Source of the DNA: Pyrenophora tritici-repentis
Taxonomy: Eukaryota; Ascomycota; Dothideomycetes; Pleosporales; Pleosporaceae
Assembly: GCF_003171515.1 (NCBI RefSeq)
Contig: NC_089392.1
Coordinates: 2,852,001 to 2,916,000, forward strand
Direction of reading: 5' to 3'
Length of the DNA stretch: 64,000 nucleotides
Shown: piece after piece, positions 33,201 through 43,833 of the stretch
Layout: the number at the start of each line of letters is the position of its first letter
How positions within the stretch are numbered: position 1 is the first letter of the stretch
The notes under the pieces: generated by a model
What the model was told of the DNA's origin: nothing
Seen by the model: the letters and a program-made list of their open reading frames with translations, nothing else
Databases searched by the model: none
Position numbers and translations under genes: made by a program

Positions 33201-33872
33201 CTAACTGCATACATGTAGCTACCTTTAAAGTGAAATACGAAGTCAGTATACTCCTCAATTCCAATTCGTTGCTAGAGACTACTTACAACCATCGACATAC
33301 CATTTGGCCTCGTTACCATGTCGTTCAGGTGCGAAGCTCAAGAAGCGATGTTGTTCATGGTACTCTTGCCCTGGCTGTGGCTGTCCACCCTGCTCGTATG
33401 TAGTCGCTGCTGCCGGAGGTTTCTGTGCGTGATCGTCACCCGAGATGGCGTCCTTCAGGTCGGAGACGAAGCCATGAAGAGGGTCGTGAATCTTCTTGAA
33501 GAAAGACATGCCGCCGCTGCTGCCTTGGTTCGACGATGAGGGTTGGGATCCGGTATTCTATAAATTCACTGTTAGACGCCTGGTGGTAGTAGAAAGTCAA
33601 TGGGTTAGAAGGGCGGATGAGGAGGGTAGGCGCGGGTAGTCAACGCTTGGACTACGGTAGTGGGGCAATTGCAAGATTCCAGAGCTCTGCTACGCGTACA
33701 CTGTACCATGACCGCATCTATGTACCGGTTGCATGTTCCAAAAGAAAGTACTGACCTCTTTCTTGCCAAAGCCAAAACGCCGACCCACGTCGCCGAGTAG
33801 GCCGCGGTCACCCTCTTCACCTTCACGCGTGTTGTAATCGCCGTACGCCAAATCTTCGTCTCGACGAGACAT
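30252..33872 (-). CDS. Phospholipase D (two HKD motifs)
   Basis: Seven exons: 33756-33872, 33287-33557, 33013-33222, 32464-32850, 31806-32299, 31494-31755 and 30252-31426; 971 aa. All junctions keep frame and rebuild family sequence (WYVDGCSYMYAVSIALERAK, ALTLSSSHTKHHLEDL, FQDVSNWENNKLDRTESS). Catalytic motif 1 is HHEKLCLVDGHTAFMGGLD; motif 2 is IHSKLLIADDQIVICGSANL. The enzyme hydrolyses phosphatidylcholine to phosphatidic acid and choline at membranes. No PX or PH domain is seen, only a Gln/Tyr-rich leader. A central low-complexity insert (PPPPMQQRGIEGEEEGERG) and a long tail flank the second motif. The third intron (32851-33012, 162 nt) is a multiple of three without a stop. Confidence 0.9.
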
Positions 33873-34497
33873 GGTGAAGGTATTGTAGTATTGTAGCTAC
33901 CACTTGTTCGCCGCAAGTCGGTGGATATACGAGTCTTGTGTTGCGTTGCTGTTGACGCGCAGAGGCGGAGGTCACGGTGCTCAGCTAACTTAGACCCCGC
34001 TTCATAGCCTCAGTGCAAACGGGGCATGCAGGGAACTTGCCAGCTGAAACAGACACCAACACCAATTGATTGCGCCCACATCCGTTGCACTCCGTTGGCG
34101 CCCTGTCGCTGTCACAGCGCTTGGGTTCGGGCAGCATCCAACGCGTGTCAAGGCGTACTGTAGCCCCCACTACCCCTCATAGGTACATAGCTCTTCCTCG
34201 TATCGACGCCATTCAGGGTGCTCTAGTTACGCCTGCCGGCCGTTTGCAGCAGTTTGCAGGATATAGTGTACTACACATGTTGCTACACCAAGCTTAAAGC
34301 ATTCTACCCAAGTTCAGATGCTTACACATCTTATGGGTCCGCAACGGCAGTGCGGCACGCATGTGCATGACGTAGTTGCGAGCCGTCGCCTGCTCCAACA
34401 GCTCCTCGGCAGCTCGAGAGCTCCTCATCTTATCTCCCCGCGCCGTTACACACACGATTGACATAGTTACTATATATCGCCCTCTATATACTACATA
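33873..34497. promoter_or_regulatory. Divergent promoter region, phospholipase D / cyanase
   Basis: 625 bases between divergent start codons. TATATA-like runs lie within 40 bp of the cyanase ATG (about 34470-34490). No coding evidence. Confidence 0.4.
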
Positions 34498-35196
34498 ATG
34501 GCCTTTGCTCCTCGTCTTGCATCCTCTGCCAGATTGGCATCTCGTGCATTTGCTTCTGTACAACTTACAGCACCACTTGTAGCTTCCCGGGGCTTCCATT
34601 ATACATCCACTACAATGGCACAGCATCCTATTGCTACCCTGAACGTAGGTTTTGTTGAGTAAACAGTGAGTGTTGCTGACTCAATTGTAGGAGGAACTCG
34701 TCCCCCGCCTTCCTCCTTCTTCGCCCACTCTTTTCGAGGCCAAGAAGAAGAAGAACCTATCTTTTGAGGCCATTGCGAAGCATGTTGGGCGTGATGAAGT
34801 TGCAATTGCTGCTCTCTTCTACGGACAGGCCATGGCCTCAGCACAAGACATCAAGAAGCTCTCAGAAATTCTAGACATTGATGCCGGAATGCTGGAGTCG
34901 CAATTGTCTGGCTTTCCTAATCGAGGCAGCACTCTCGACATGCCGCCAAAGGATCCCACCATCTACCGTCTATATGAGATTGTACAGAACTACGGACAAG
35001 CGTACAAAGCCGTTTTGCATGAGAAGTTTGGCGACGGCATCATGAGCGCGATTTCATTCAGCACTAAGATAGAGAAGGAAACGGACGACAAGGGCGAATG
35101 GGCCAAGATTACGCTGAGGGGCAAGTGGTATGTAGATCTAGCCACATACTGGCGCATTGCTGACAGTTATGCAGGCTGCCGTACTCCCGATTCTAA
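34498..35196 (+). CDS. cynS: Cyanate hydratase (cyanase) with mitochondrial-type leader
   Basis: Three exons: 34498-34644, 34691-35127 and 35175-35196; introns of 46 and 47 nt; 201 aa. The 22-nt last exon restores the invariant cyanase ending GKWLPYSRF. Residues 1-39 ([20 protein letters not shown]..) are rich in Arg, Ser and Ala with no acidic residue, and end in SRGFHYTS, a mitochondrial peptidase-like site. A second in-frame ATG at 34615 would give the ordinary cytosolic length. The catalytic Arg and Glu are in [14 protein letters not shown] and the Ser is in MSAISFS. The enzyme converts cyanate and bicarbonate to ammonia and CO2. Confidence 0.93.
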
Positions 35197-35928
35197 GTGG
35201 CTTGTAGTTCCCATGGGATGAAATCTGTATTGCTGTTCTTCAATCTTAGTAATAGCCCTCAAAAGATAGTTGCTCCTGCCATGTCTTCACCGCAGTTGAG
35301 GTGATGTGTCCATGCCATTGGCCCTTTATGTACTTTGCGTACATGTAGGCGCTATCTAGGCACGTGATGTTAGCATTGGTTTTAGTATACTGTCATATCT
35401 CTTGGTTGACTGGCATACTTGCTACGCAAAGCCTCAACCTGTTTCTTTTGTGCCGTTGATTAGGTGGCGTCGATTGTGGGTAATACGGTAACCTCGACCG
35501 TCCACAGTTCTTTCCTCTTTCAAAGCCTCCTTCACCTGCTAAAAAGCCTAACCTCACTCACGCCGCCCTTATGTAATAGTCTATAACCCCAACAATTCTT
35601 CCCTTATCTTCTCCACACCACCAACACCACCAATCCCACAATCGCTTACACGCCTAGATAGCCAAGCTCTCGCTCTTCGTCCACCTGCTCAGCAACTGCT
35701 TGCTTCTGTGAGCAAGCGGCGGTAGTTCCGACGATCGCCTTATTTCCGCTTTCAGTTGATCACTATACATCCTACATTCACTCGACAGACAGCTGCAAGA
35801 TCGCGTGAGTTTATAGATGCTCTCAAGCACGCCAGCTGTTGCCAAGACCGGTTAGTTGACAAAGCTCTAGCATACAGACCAACCAGCTACATCCACGGCT
35901 GCGTGCGCTCGAATCCCACGAAGTCACG
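35197..35928. other. Intergenic
   Basis: 732 bases: cyanase 3' flank and a pyrimidine-rich leader with CACCACCAACACC-type repeats before the zinc-finger gene. No supported gene. Confidence 0.45.
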
Positions 35929-37452
35929 ATGCCCGTCGTCGTCGAGCCCACGCGGCGCTTCAAATGCACCTATAAAGACTGCAACATGTCCTTCGACACA
36001 GAGAAGACCATGAGAAACCACAAGAAGAACTCTGACGAACACGAATACTGCGTCAAGTGTGATGAGGACTTCGACTCCTACGAGGACTTTGCCATGCACA
36101 AGGTGTCGCGTCCTTACGAGCACGGCAAAGCATGTGGCATCTGCGGTGACGAGTTCAAGAGCAAAGAAGGCCTGCAGCGCCATATCGAGATTACTCACAA
36201 GGTCGATCAAAAGCTCGTCTGCATCGGCTGCAAGAAGGCTTACTACCGTGCATGTCTCTTCATCGAGCACTTGGAATTTGGTCATTGCAGCGTCATCACA
36301 GCATCACAGTTCCAAGGCCACGTTGTTCACAAGTATCTCATCACTGAGCTGTTGAACAACAACAGTGCATTGGAGCGTTTCAGGCAGAAGACTTCAAAGT
36401 ATGAGGCGGCCGTTGACTACGAGGAAGAAGGTGGAATCGATCTTGACGATGATCCATTGGACGACGACGGAGAGATGGACAAAGTCATGTTTAAAGCTAT
36501 GAAGCCCAATACACCCGTAGATGCACCGCCTACCTCTGCCTTTGTTGGTCAGTACCCGCCCTTGCCTAGTCAGGCTGCTGAGTTCGAGATTGCGTCCAGC
36601 CTTGGTGGCATGTCTCTGGATGGCGACGACGTGTCCGATACGTCCACAGTCATTGGCTCCCAGACCGCTCTCTCTCGTGCAGATTCAGCACGCAGTACCT
36701 ACACTCCAAGAGGTTTCTCTGCCGCCGGATCCAGTGTTGCTTCCGATCGGGAGCCCAAGGTTTGGGGTGATCGTAAGGGCAAGTCAACTATTGCAAAGCT
36801 CTTCCCGAACGCTAAGCCCAAGCCTACACCCAGTGAGTTCTCCATCATTGCACATGACGAAGCTATGGAGCACGAACACGGCATCAACATTATGCGCACA
36901 CGCTTCTGGGATCCTATGAGCAGCGACTGGAACCCCGACAAGTTCTTTGACTCCTTCATCAACAAGTACAACTGTCCCTTTGTCTGCGAGTAAGTCCAGC
37001 ATCCCAGACCCAATGCTTCCAAGTAATACAAAACTAACACATGTAGACAAAAATTCGACGCAGTCTGCGATCTCAACGAGCATATCCTCGGAGACCATCG
37101 TCTAGTTCGTACAAAGTGCCCGAAATGCCTCAGATACTTCAAGTCGGCCACGGCGCTCATGGCACACTGCGAAGCTCGCGGCGCTCGTTGCAACGTCAAC
37201 AAGTCGGGCGACTTCGGCACGTTCCTTGATCGCATGTCAGGTGGCTTTCTGGGTGTTGAGGAGAAGGTCCGTCCTGAGCACCTCAACACCCAGCCCTTGA
37301 TGCTGAGAAACGAGGAAACGGGTCATATGGAGCCGTATCAGCCGGTTATCGCTACTTATCTACAGTACTCGGTCACCACACCCCCTGATTGGAAGGATCC
37401 TGTTCGTCCGTCTGTGCAGATTGGCGGTATCCCGGTCACGTCTTCATGGTAG
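35929..37452 (+). CDS. C2H2-type zinc-finger protein
   Basis: Two exons, 35929-36989 and 37047-37452 (57-nt intron, GTAAGT..TGTAG), 488 aa. Finger-like units: FKCTYKDCNMSFDTEKTMRN with H-x5-H; YCVKCDEDFDSYEDFAMHK; CGICGDEFKSKEGLQRHIEI (classic C-x2-C..H-x4-H); LVCIGCKKAYYRACLFIEHL. The splice completes a fifth finger (NCPFVCEQKFDAVCDLNEHI), followed by KCPKCLRYFKSATALMAHCE. The central part is acidic, then Ser/Thr-rich. Fungal proteins of this layout are uncharacterised; the fingers could bind DNA or RNA. The nuclear role is inferred only from the fingers. Confidence 0.8.
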
Positions 37453-37968
37453 GAGGGCGAACGCCTGTACGTCGGCGACGATGGGTTGAGGCGGAGCTTG
37501 GGGAAGGAATTTCGAGGTATATGGAATCGGTTGCATGTAGGTGCATGCTTCCCGGGTCTCAAAAGTTAGTTCACTTCACGGTACTCTCCTTTTTCATGTG
37601 GCAAGTGCCTTTTTCAGATCACTGTCTTATGACAGATAGCTCCTAATCAAATGATATGAGCTCTATCTTCTTCCCTCTTGCAACGCCTGAGTGACATGAA
37701 ATACTTGGCATACTAGTGTACAAAGGATACTGTACGCGTCAGACACGTCTATTAGGTGCTTACCCACACTGCCAAGTATGCCATGTCACCCAAGTGCTTG
37801 AAAAAGAAAATACTGTGAATTCCAGATGATGCAATGCTGTGGTATCGAAATGCCCCCTTTCCTTTTCAACTCCAGCCGTTATATCATACTTTGTGATACG
37901 AGTAGAAGAAAGAAAATAATTAGTCCCTTCTTTCATTGAAAACGCGAACAATTCCACTATACCCTGTC
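37453..37968. other. Intergenic between convergent genes
   Basis: 516 bases of presumed 3' UTRs; no supported gene. Confidence 0.5.
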
Positions 37969-39728
37969 TCATGCCCGCGCCGCCATCTGACCCATTTCCC
38001 ACGCCAAACTCAGCGGCTCCAACGCACGCTTATTGGGCGTCGTCGACGTAGTGCTGGTGAAGTTTAGACTACCCATGTCGCACCAGTTGACACCATTTGT
38101 CTTGACGGGCTGTTATCAACAACGTTAGCAAAAGTACACACTTTGCCATGATACAGAGGAGGACTTACCAAGCAACTCAAATGCTTACACCAACTACAAG
38201 TATTCCTCCACTCATAAAAGTTCCTCAGCAGCAGTATAAACCCTATAAAGACAGCGACGAGCCCGCCAGCCCTAAGAACCCACCACGCCCACCAAAGCGG
38301 CTTCCTGCCCTTGAAGAAGCCCACGGGCTGTTTGGCAAAGGCGGAGATTTTGGTTTTACTTTCCTCGGCTGTCGGGGCTAGGGGCTGGGTGTCCACTGTT
38401 GCGTATGGCGGCTCGTTCATACCGGTTCGCGCACGCAGACTCTGCGGGGAGTGGATGATGCAAATACCCAATACCAAGCCCATGCAAAAGCCGCCAATGT
38501 GGGAGAAATTGTCGAGACCGGGGAGGAGGCCGATGACGAAAGCGATGGCCATGTCGAGGAGGAGAAACAGCAAGTCTTTTACGGGACTGCGGCGTGTGGA
38601 CCAGTTGTACAGTAGATCCAACATAGTGAGAGCGAGGATACCGAATAGCGAACCCGAGCAGCCGACGGATGTGAGGCCTTCAGGTGCGTAATTTCCACCG
38701 AGGACGAAGCCAAAGATTCCAGCAGAGAAGTACACGAGGAGGAAGCGGAGGGGGCCGATTTCTTTTTCCATGTCGCGGCCTAGAGTCCATTGGAGGAGCA
38801 TGTTGAAGCCGATATGTATGAGTCCGGCGTGGAGGAAGATAGGCGTGATGAATCGCCACCATTGGTTGGGCTCGCGGCTGTGGTCATCGAATCTTGTGAT
38901 GCCGGTTTGGTCGGGGACACCGCTACCCATGCCGCAGAGTTCCGCGAGGGTGCATTTGGGTGCGTCGGCGTTGATGGTTGTGGTGTTGGGACAAGGCCAT
39001 TCGAGGACGGGTGGGTTGGCTTCGATTGCCTTTCTGATGTTGTGCATGCAGGGTGTGAAGCGGGCGCCCATGTTGATGAGGACGTAGGGTGAGGGGCCAA
39101 TCATGATGTTGAAGGTTGGTTTGGTTTGGATGGGTGATCCTGTTAGTATGCCTGTACATGTTGTCAGCGCCTGGTTTTACTTTGCCCTTGTTTGCCCATG
39201 TCCACACAAGTATGTTGACGTACCATTCTTTACCAATTCTCCAATGAAGACGCCTACTTGTACGGCTGTGAGTATGTATACAACCCACGTCACTCGCCCA
39301 CTAAATAAGCCCTTCTTCTTTTTGCTCTTTTTCCGTGCAGGTTGTACGCCCATGCCGTAATACTCGGGATCGTTATTAAATCGCAGTGGGGCGTCTCCGT
39401 CATTCTTGTGTTGATTCTGTTGATTCTGCAGCGGTATTGCGTTTTGGTCGGCAAACGGATCTGGTTGTCGCGCGTACGGGTCGTTGATATGTGCGGTAGA
39501 GTCGTATTGTGTCGGTTGTTGATAGGATGTGTTTGAGTACGATGTATCGATGGGATAGCCGCCCAGGGCACCACTACTATGTGTTTGCCCTGGGTATGGC
39601 CGGTCGTCGAAGGGCGAACTGACGGGGGAGACGGATTGCTGTGTGTGGTTGCCTGGCGTGGGCGGTAGGGGCGCATCATTTTTGTGTTGCGGCGGGCCGG
39701 AGGGATTGAAGTAGTCGTTGGCCGCCAT
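37969..39728 (-). CDS. Rhomboid family intramembrane serine protease
   Basis: Three exons: 39224-39728, 38169-39151 and 37969-38109 (introns 72 and 59 nt), 542 aa. The cytosolic N-terminus (residues 1-140) is Gln/Pro/Asn-rich and ends in a basic KKSKKKK stretch. The rhomboid domain has WWRFITPIFLHAGLIHIGFN, the catalytic Ser in GCSGSLFG and the catalytic His in FSHIGGFCMG. Spliced joins read GELVKNGILTGSPIQTK and CKHLSCLPVKTNGVNWCD. The long luminal or extracytosolic loop and Cys-rich C-terminus resemble secretory-pathway (Golgi/plasma membrane) rhomboids rather than the mitochondrial Pcp1 type. Substrates are unknown. Confidence 0.9.
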
Positions 39729-40589
39729 GGTGGATAAGCGCTCGTAGTCGTGAAGTTATGGAAAGCGTGGGATCGTAAAGGAAGTCGCGCGAGGGAAATG
39801 CGCAATGAATTATGAGTGCGACACTCGTTGAATGCCGAGAGTGTGAGTTAGATGGACTATGACTGCACCGCTACAGGTCGCGGGGATGGAGAAAGGATAG
39901 AACCTTGCGCTGGCTGAGGCGACAAAGGTGGCCACGAACAAGTCCAGGGGGTGGTTTGACGTCTCAGAAGGCTAGAAGGGCCAGATGAAGGGTTCCAAAC
40001 CGTGTTAATCATGCGGGGGCGACACACACGACAGCAAACGATTACAGTGAAAACGAGCGTGGTGAATGCGAGGCTGAGATTGAGTTTGCGTATTCGATGC
40101 CGAGTGATGTGCAGCTCAGCCCCAACTCACAGCTCGTGTTGAAGACGGTACGCTTGGCCTGACTACTAAGCGTCGATGTGTGGCGCGGGTTTGCTAATAA
40201 TACCCGTCGTGCATTAATGTGGACAAAGGGTGACCAGTATTAGGGTAAACATTAGGACTTCTGTGGCAACAACGGGCACCTGAAGGACTTCTTGATTCTA
40301 CACAGCCTCGAACAAGCTGTCAAAAGTGGGTGTATGCCGGGGCAGCGTCTCTTCCGCGAGCCCCTGGAGCTTATGGCAGTTACCGCTAAGGCCTCGGTAG
40401 GGCGGGGCTTAACGATGCCGCATGAGCTAGCCATGATGCGCTAACCACGCTCGCTCCACTTGTATACGCGGACTCTGGCTGAGACATGCGTCACCCCTCG
40501 AGGACAGGCAGGGCAGAAAAGTCAGACATGGATCAGCAAATCGAGATTACCTTCAGATATGGGAGAAGAGATGGTATTGGTGTTTCTAT
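39729..40589. other. Intergenic
   Basis: 861 bases: the rhomboid promoter and the 3' flank of the Dsc subunit gene. No supported gene. Confidence 0.45.
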
Positions 40590-43040
40590 CTACAATGGCG
40601 GCAGACTCTCTCTGCAATTCGGACACATTAGTCGATACCGCATCCACCCTTCCAAACACCCGGCATGGAAAATGTGTCGACAAGGCGTAACCATGTATTG
40701 TCGTCTCTGCAAAATCATGCTCGTGCCGCCCATGCCCGTAACACTGGCTTCATCCGCACCTGCAGGTATAATCGGAACTTCAATGTCGTTGGCGCAGATG
40801 CTGCAGTCGAACACTTTCTTGCCTTTAGACCTGGACTCTCCCGATGCTTTGATTGAATCGCCATCTGCGGCCGATGATGACGGCGCATCGATCGTCGAAG
40901 GCGAGTCAGGAGACGTGGAGACGTTGAGTGGCAGAGCAGCGCCTTCTTCGTCCTCGCGTAAGATGGGGTGATAGTCGTAAGCCGGTGGTGCCCATCCTTC
41001 CCTAACGAAGAATCGTGGGCCTAACACCTCCTGGCTTGCCAGAACCACAACCTGCACCCAAACCCACCCCACCAGAACACCCATCACTCTCCAGTCTGTC
41101 CTCGCAAATAGTACGTTGTCTTCTTTCATGTAGAAATACGCTATAGGCATAATCCGTGCCACGCTCGTTCCAACAACATAGTCCCAGCGTAATGCGCGCC
41201 GACAGTTCCGCATAATGTTGCGGTAGATTTGTGGTATCCAGAAAGATAAGTAAATGAAGGAAACTACATCAAAGTAGATGGCACGGTAGGTTGTGCGGGC
41301 CGTGGCGAATTGAATCGTGATGAAGAAGAGGACTATCAACATCAGACAGAACCGGCTATAGAGTGCGCCAAGTTCGGCCCGGGGATTCGCGTTTGCGTTG
41401 TTCGTGTTAGCTGTTGTTGTGGTATTGTTCGCAGCCGGCGCAAGGTCTTCATCGGGATCGTCCTGGTCTGGTGCAATGATGATTGGAGTTGGCGGACGTG
41501 GCCGAGCTGCGGTTGCTGGTAGTGGCAATCCCTCCTCAGCAGAAGGTGCTGGAGTGGCAGTCCGAGATGCTGGAGCAGGACTTGGCGTGGCTGCTGCTTC
41601 TTGTCTTTCCTGGCGAGCCCTTTCTGCAGCTTGAACAGACCAAATATCCATTAAGAAGCGGAGGTGGGTAAGCACGGAGAAGAGGGCTATGAAGGCGATG
41701 CTGTACAGTGCCAGCTGTGCAGTACCAAGGAACAGGTACATGAAGATGAGGATCAGGAATGTAAACCCATCTCCCAAAGCCATCATCGCAATGGTGAAGA
41801 AGCTGACTCTGCTACGCATCGATGGTGTCGCTGTCTCCTTCATTTGCTTGATAGTGAACGAGAGTTGAAAGGCAAGACTAATGGCAAATGCAAGAATGCT
41901 GTGTCTTGCCCTGACGTTGAAGTCCTCTGTCTTCGCTCCAAGCAGATGTTGGGCTTCCGACGGTGGGAAGTCTGGGGGACCCTTGGACTCAATGACGAAA
42001 CCACAGTCTGGCGAGAACCCGACCATAGACATGGCGTGTAGAACATGCTGAGAGATGGGCGCTCCGGTAGGAAATCGTAACTCGTGCTCAAACCAGTCCA
42101 TATCGACGTTGTACTGACTCGGCAGTTCTTGCAGATACAGCACGAACTCGCAATGATGGCCTTGAAACAAGCCCTCGTTGGTCCCTTCGGCTGCAGATGT
42201 CCACGGATTCCACAAAGGGAATGTTCGCTTTTCTTGTCGTTCGATGGCTTCATGTATGGTCCAGTTCAGGAACTCTTGCGACGTCGAATACATGTATGGC
42301 GACATCTGCATGTGGGATAAAGCGAAGATGCCTGCAAACCTATCGCTCGTAGTAGTTAGAACAGCAGTCCCGCTCTTCATGAAGTGAACGCCATGTGCCA
42401 CGAATTCCCACCAGTTGCCTCCAAAGCTGTCTTTATCGCCAATGACCACCTTCGCGCTGATCTCAGATATGGTCTTGTTCTCGTTTCTCCGCATCTTGTC
42501 TTCCAGCTCTGTAATGTGCATGCGCAACGGCCCACCTGTCCCTGTCAGGTTTCTGTCGTACTCTATGAGGTGTCCGAATGGATTGTCTGGGGTCACCGAA
42601 GCATTGCCCATATCGCTAGGATGTCGTATGCGACTGAGCGGCGAGCGCGTCCATTCGCCTTGCACATATCCAGACAGGTTCCTATATACCGGCATCACGG
42701 GCTCGCCTTCCTCGGGCGGGCCATCCAGCATGCGTTTCCACCTATCTCCCAGTATCCGCTCTGACTGTACTCTTGCCTTCTCCCTCACAGGGTCCAACAA
42801 CTCCCATGCAAATCCATCTTCGTCGCGCAACCCAGTGACATTTAACCATTTGTTTTTATCCGGCTTGAAGTCGCCGTATCGCGTCGTATTGAGCACGCCG
42901 AGTTCGTAGTACTCGCGGTCGATGACCTCTCGGAATCGTGAGCGAACATTGAACGCAGGCTGTTGTGGTTCGGGCGAGTTGATGAGAAGTAGGAGGACTA
43001 TGAAGAAGAGGAAGGACCGGGGGTCTCTTCTTACTTCCAT
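40590..43040 (-). CDS. dscA: Dsc E3 ubiquitin ligase complex RING subunit (Tul1/Dsc1-like)
   Basis: Single exon, 816 aa. N-terminal signal anchor (FLFFIVLLLLINSPEPQ), a long luminal domain with many N-glycosylation sites (NTTRYG, NVTGL, NLSGY, NASVT, NKTIS), then about seven membrane segments (HSILAFAISLAFQLSFTI, LILIFMYLFLGTAQ, FCLMLIVLFFITIQFA and others). The C-terminal RING-H2 is FDCSICANDIEVP..CRHIFHAGCLEGWMRYRLMCPNCRESLP. This is the layout of yeast Tul1 and fission yeast Dsc1. In fungi the Dsc complex ubiquitinates membrane substrates at Golgi/endosomes and activates SREBP. A copia retrotransposon lies 171 bp upstream of the start codon. Confidence 0.92.
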   Translation of the reverse strand: MEVRRDPRSFLFFIVLLLLINSPEPQQPAFNVRSRFREVIDREYYELGVLNTTRYGDFKPDKNKWLNVTGLRDEDGFAWELLDPVREKARVQSERILGDRWKRMLDGPPEEGEPVMPVYRNLSGYVQGEWTRSPLSRIRHPSDMGNASVTPDNPFGHLIEYDRNLTGTGGPLRMHITELEDKMRRNENKTISEISAKVVIGDKDSFGGNWWEFVAHGVHFMKSGTAVLTTTSDRFAGIFALSHMQMSPYMYSTSQEFLNWTIHEAIERQEKRTFPLWNPWTSAAEGTNEGLFQGHHCEFVLYLQELPSQYNVDMDWFEHELRFPTGAPISQHVLHAMSMVGFSPDCGFVIESKGPPDFPPSEAQHLLGAKTEDFNVRARHSILAFAISLAFQLSFTIKQMKETATPSMRSRVSFFTIAMMALGDGFTFLILIFMYLFLGTAQLALYSIAFIALFSVLTHLRFLMDIWSVQAAERARQERQEAAATPSPAPASRTATPAPSAEEGLPLPATAARPRPPTPIIIAPDQDDPDEDLAPAANNTTTTANTNNANANPRAELGALYSRFCLMLIVLFFITIQFATARTTYRAIYFDVVSFIYLSFWIPQIYRNIMRNCRRALRWDYVVGTSVARIMPIAYFYMKEDNVLFARTDWRVMGVLVGWVWVQVVVLASQEVLGPRFFVREGWAPPAYDYHPILREDEEGAALPLNVSTSPDSPSTIDAPSSSAADGDSIKASGESRSKGKKVFDCSICANDIEVPIIPAGADEASVTGMGGTSMILQRRQYMVTPCRHIFHAGCLEGWMRYRLMCPNCRESLPPL

Positions 43041-43206
43041 CGGCGTGATTTCTTAAGACTGTGAGCCGCCATGGAGTGGCGCGTGTTAACAGATGTAGGT
43101 AGGCGTAGAGGTCAGTAGCGCTCCCGAGACCAAGATGACGTGCGCTAGTTCCGAGGCGCACGTCCAAGACCCCACTCCTGGGCAATGCACCGCTTCAGGT
43201 TATATC

Positions 43207-43211
43207 AAAAC
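43207..43211 (+). repeat. Target-site duplication, left copy (AAAAC)
   Basis: AAAAC directly before the 5' LTR, matched by AAAAC at 48628-48632 directly after the 3' LTR. Five bp is normal for Ty1/copia integrases. Confidence 0.95.
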
Positions 43212-43446
43212 TGTTAAGAATATGTTAGGTTCAGTCCAGGTCGGCGAGGTGAGGTTCGTGGAGTAAGCCCGAGCAGAAGGACCGACGCGGAATGATGATC
43301 TGTCATGTACGTCCTAAGATCATCATAACAACAAGTAGATAGAACAATAGCTCTTAGTGAAGTTCAATCCAATACAGGGTTACCTTTCGTACCTCTACTC
43401 GGTCGCCTATGGTAGTCATACCACCAGAGGAGACCTTGTTCTAACA
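43212..43446 (+). repeat. 5' LTR (235 bp)
   Basis: Starts TGTTAAG and ends TTCTAACA (TG..CA). Compared by eye along its length with 48393-48627, it is identical. Confidence 0.96.
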
Positions 43447-43458
43447 GGTTATGAGCCC
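43447..43458 (+). other. Primer binding site matching the initiator tRNA-Met anticodon arm
   Basis: GGTTATGAGCCC directly follows the 5' LTR. Its complement GGGCTCATAACC is the anticodon stem-loop of eukaryotic initiator tRNA-Met, so priming would use a half-tRNA, as in Drosophila copia and yeast Ty5, not the tRNA 3' end. Confidence 0.8.
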
Positions 43459-43494
43459 GGTTGCCTAACCCAACGTTATTGTTTTCAAACACCT

Positions 43495-43578
43495 ACCCGA
43501 GTCACGAAGGACTCAGATTCAAGAAGGAATCAAAACATCCACCCAAGTCACGAAGGACTTAGATTCAAGAAGGAATCA
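43495..43578 (+). repeat. Two 38-nt direct repeats in the element leader
   Basis: Copies at 43495-43532 and 43541-43578 start ACCCRAGTCACGAAGGACT and differ at two positions. They lie between the primer site and gag, where packaging or dimerisation signals are expected. Confidence 0.85.
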
Positions 43579-43680
43579 GAAAAGAAAAGAAGTCGTGTAC
43601 AACGCGGTTAACACGCAATCACACTTAAATACACCGTCTCTACACCCGAGAACCGATAACGACTGCACCGCCCGCAGAAT

Positions 43681-43770
43681 ATCACCCGGATCGCCCGCAT
43701 CGCCCGCATCGCCTGTATCGCCCGCATCGCCCGCATCGCCTGTATCGCCCGCATCGCCCGCATCACCTAC
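43681..43770 (+). repeat. 9-bp minisatellite with 27-bp higher-order period
   Basis: About ten units of ATCGCCCGC-type repeat; every third unit reads ATCGCCTGT, giving a 27-bp higher-order unit. It lies in the 5' leader of the retroelement, 60 bp before the gag ATG. Confidence 0.9.
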
Positions 43771-43833
43771 ACTCTTAGCATCATACCACGTACCTTGCTC
43801 GCATAATAGTCTCACCAACTCAAAACACACAAG

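Noticed and set aside
43681..43770. Regular short repeats resembling a CRISPR-like array
   Set aside because: Units are contiguous 9-mers without unique spacers, inside a eukaryotic retroelement leader: a minisatellite.
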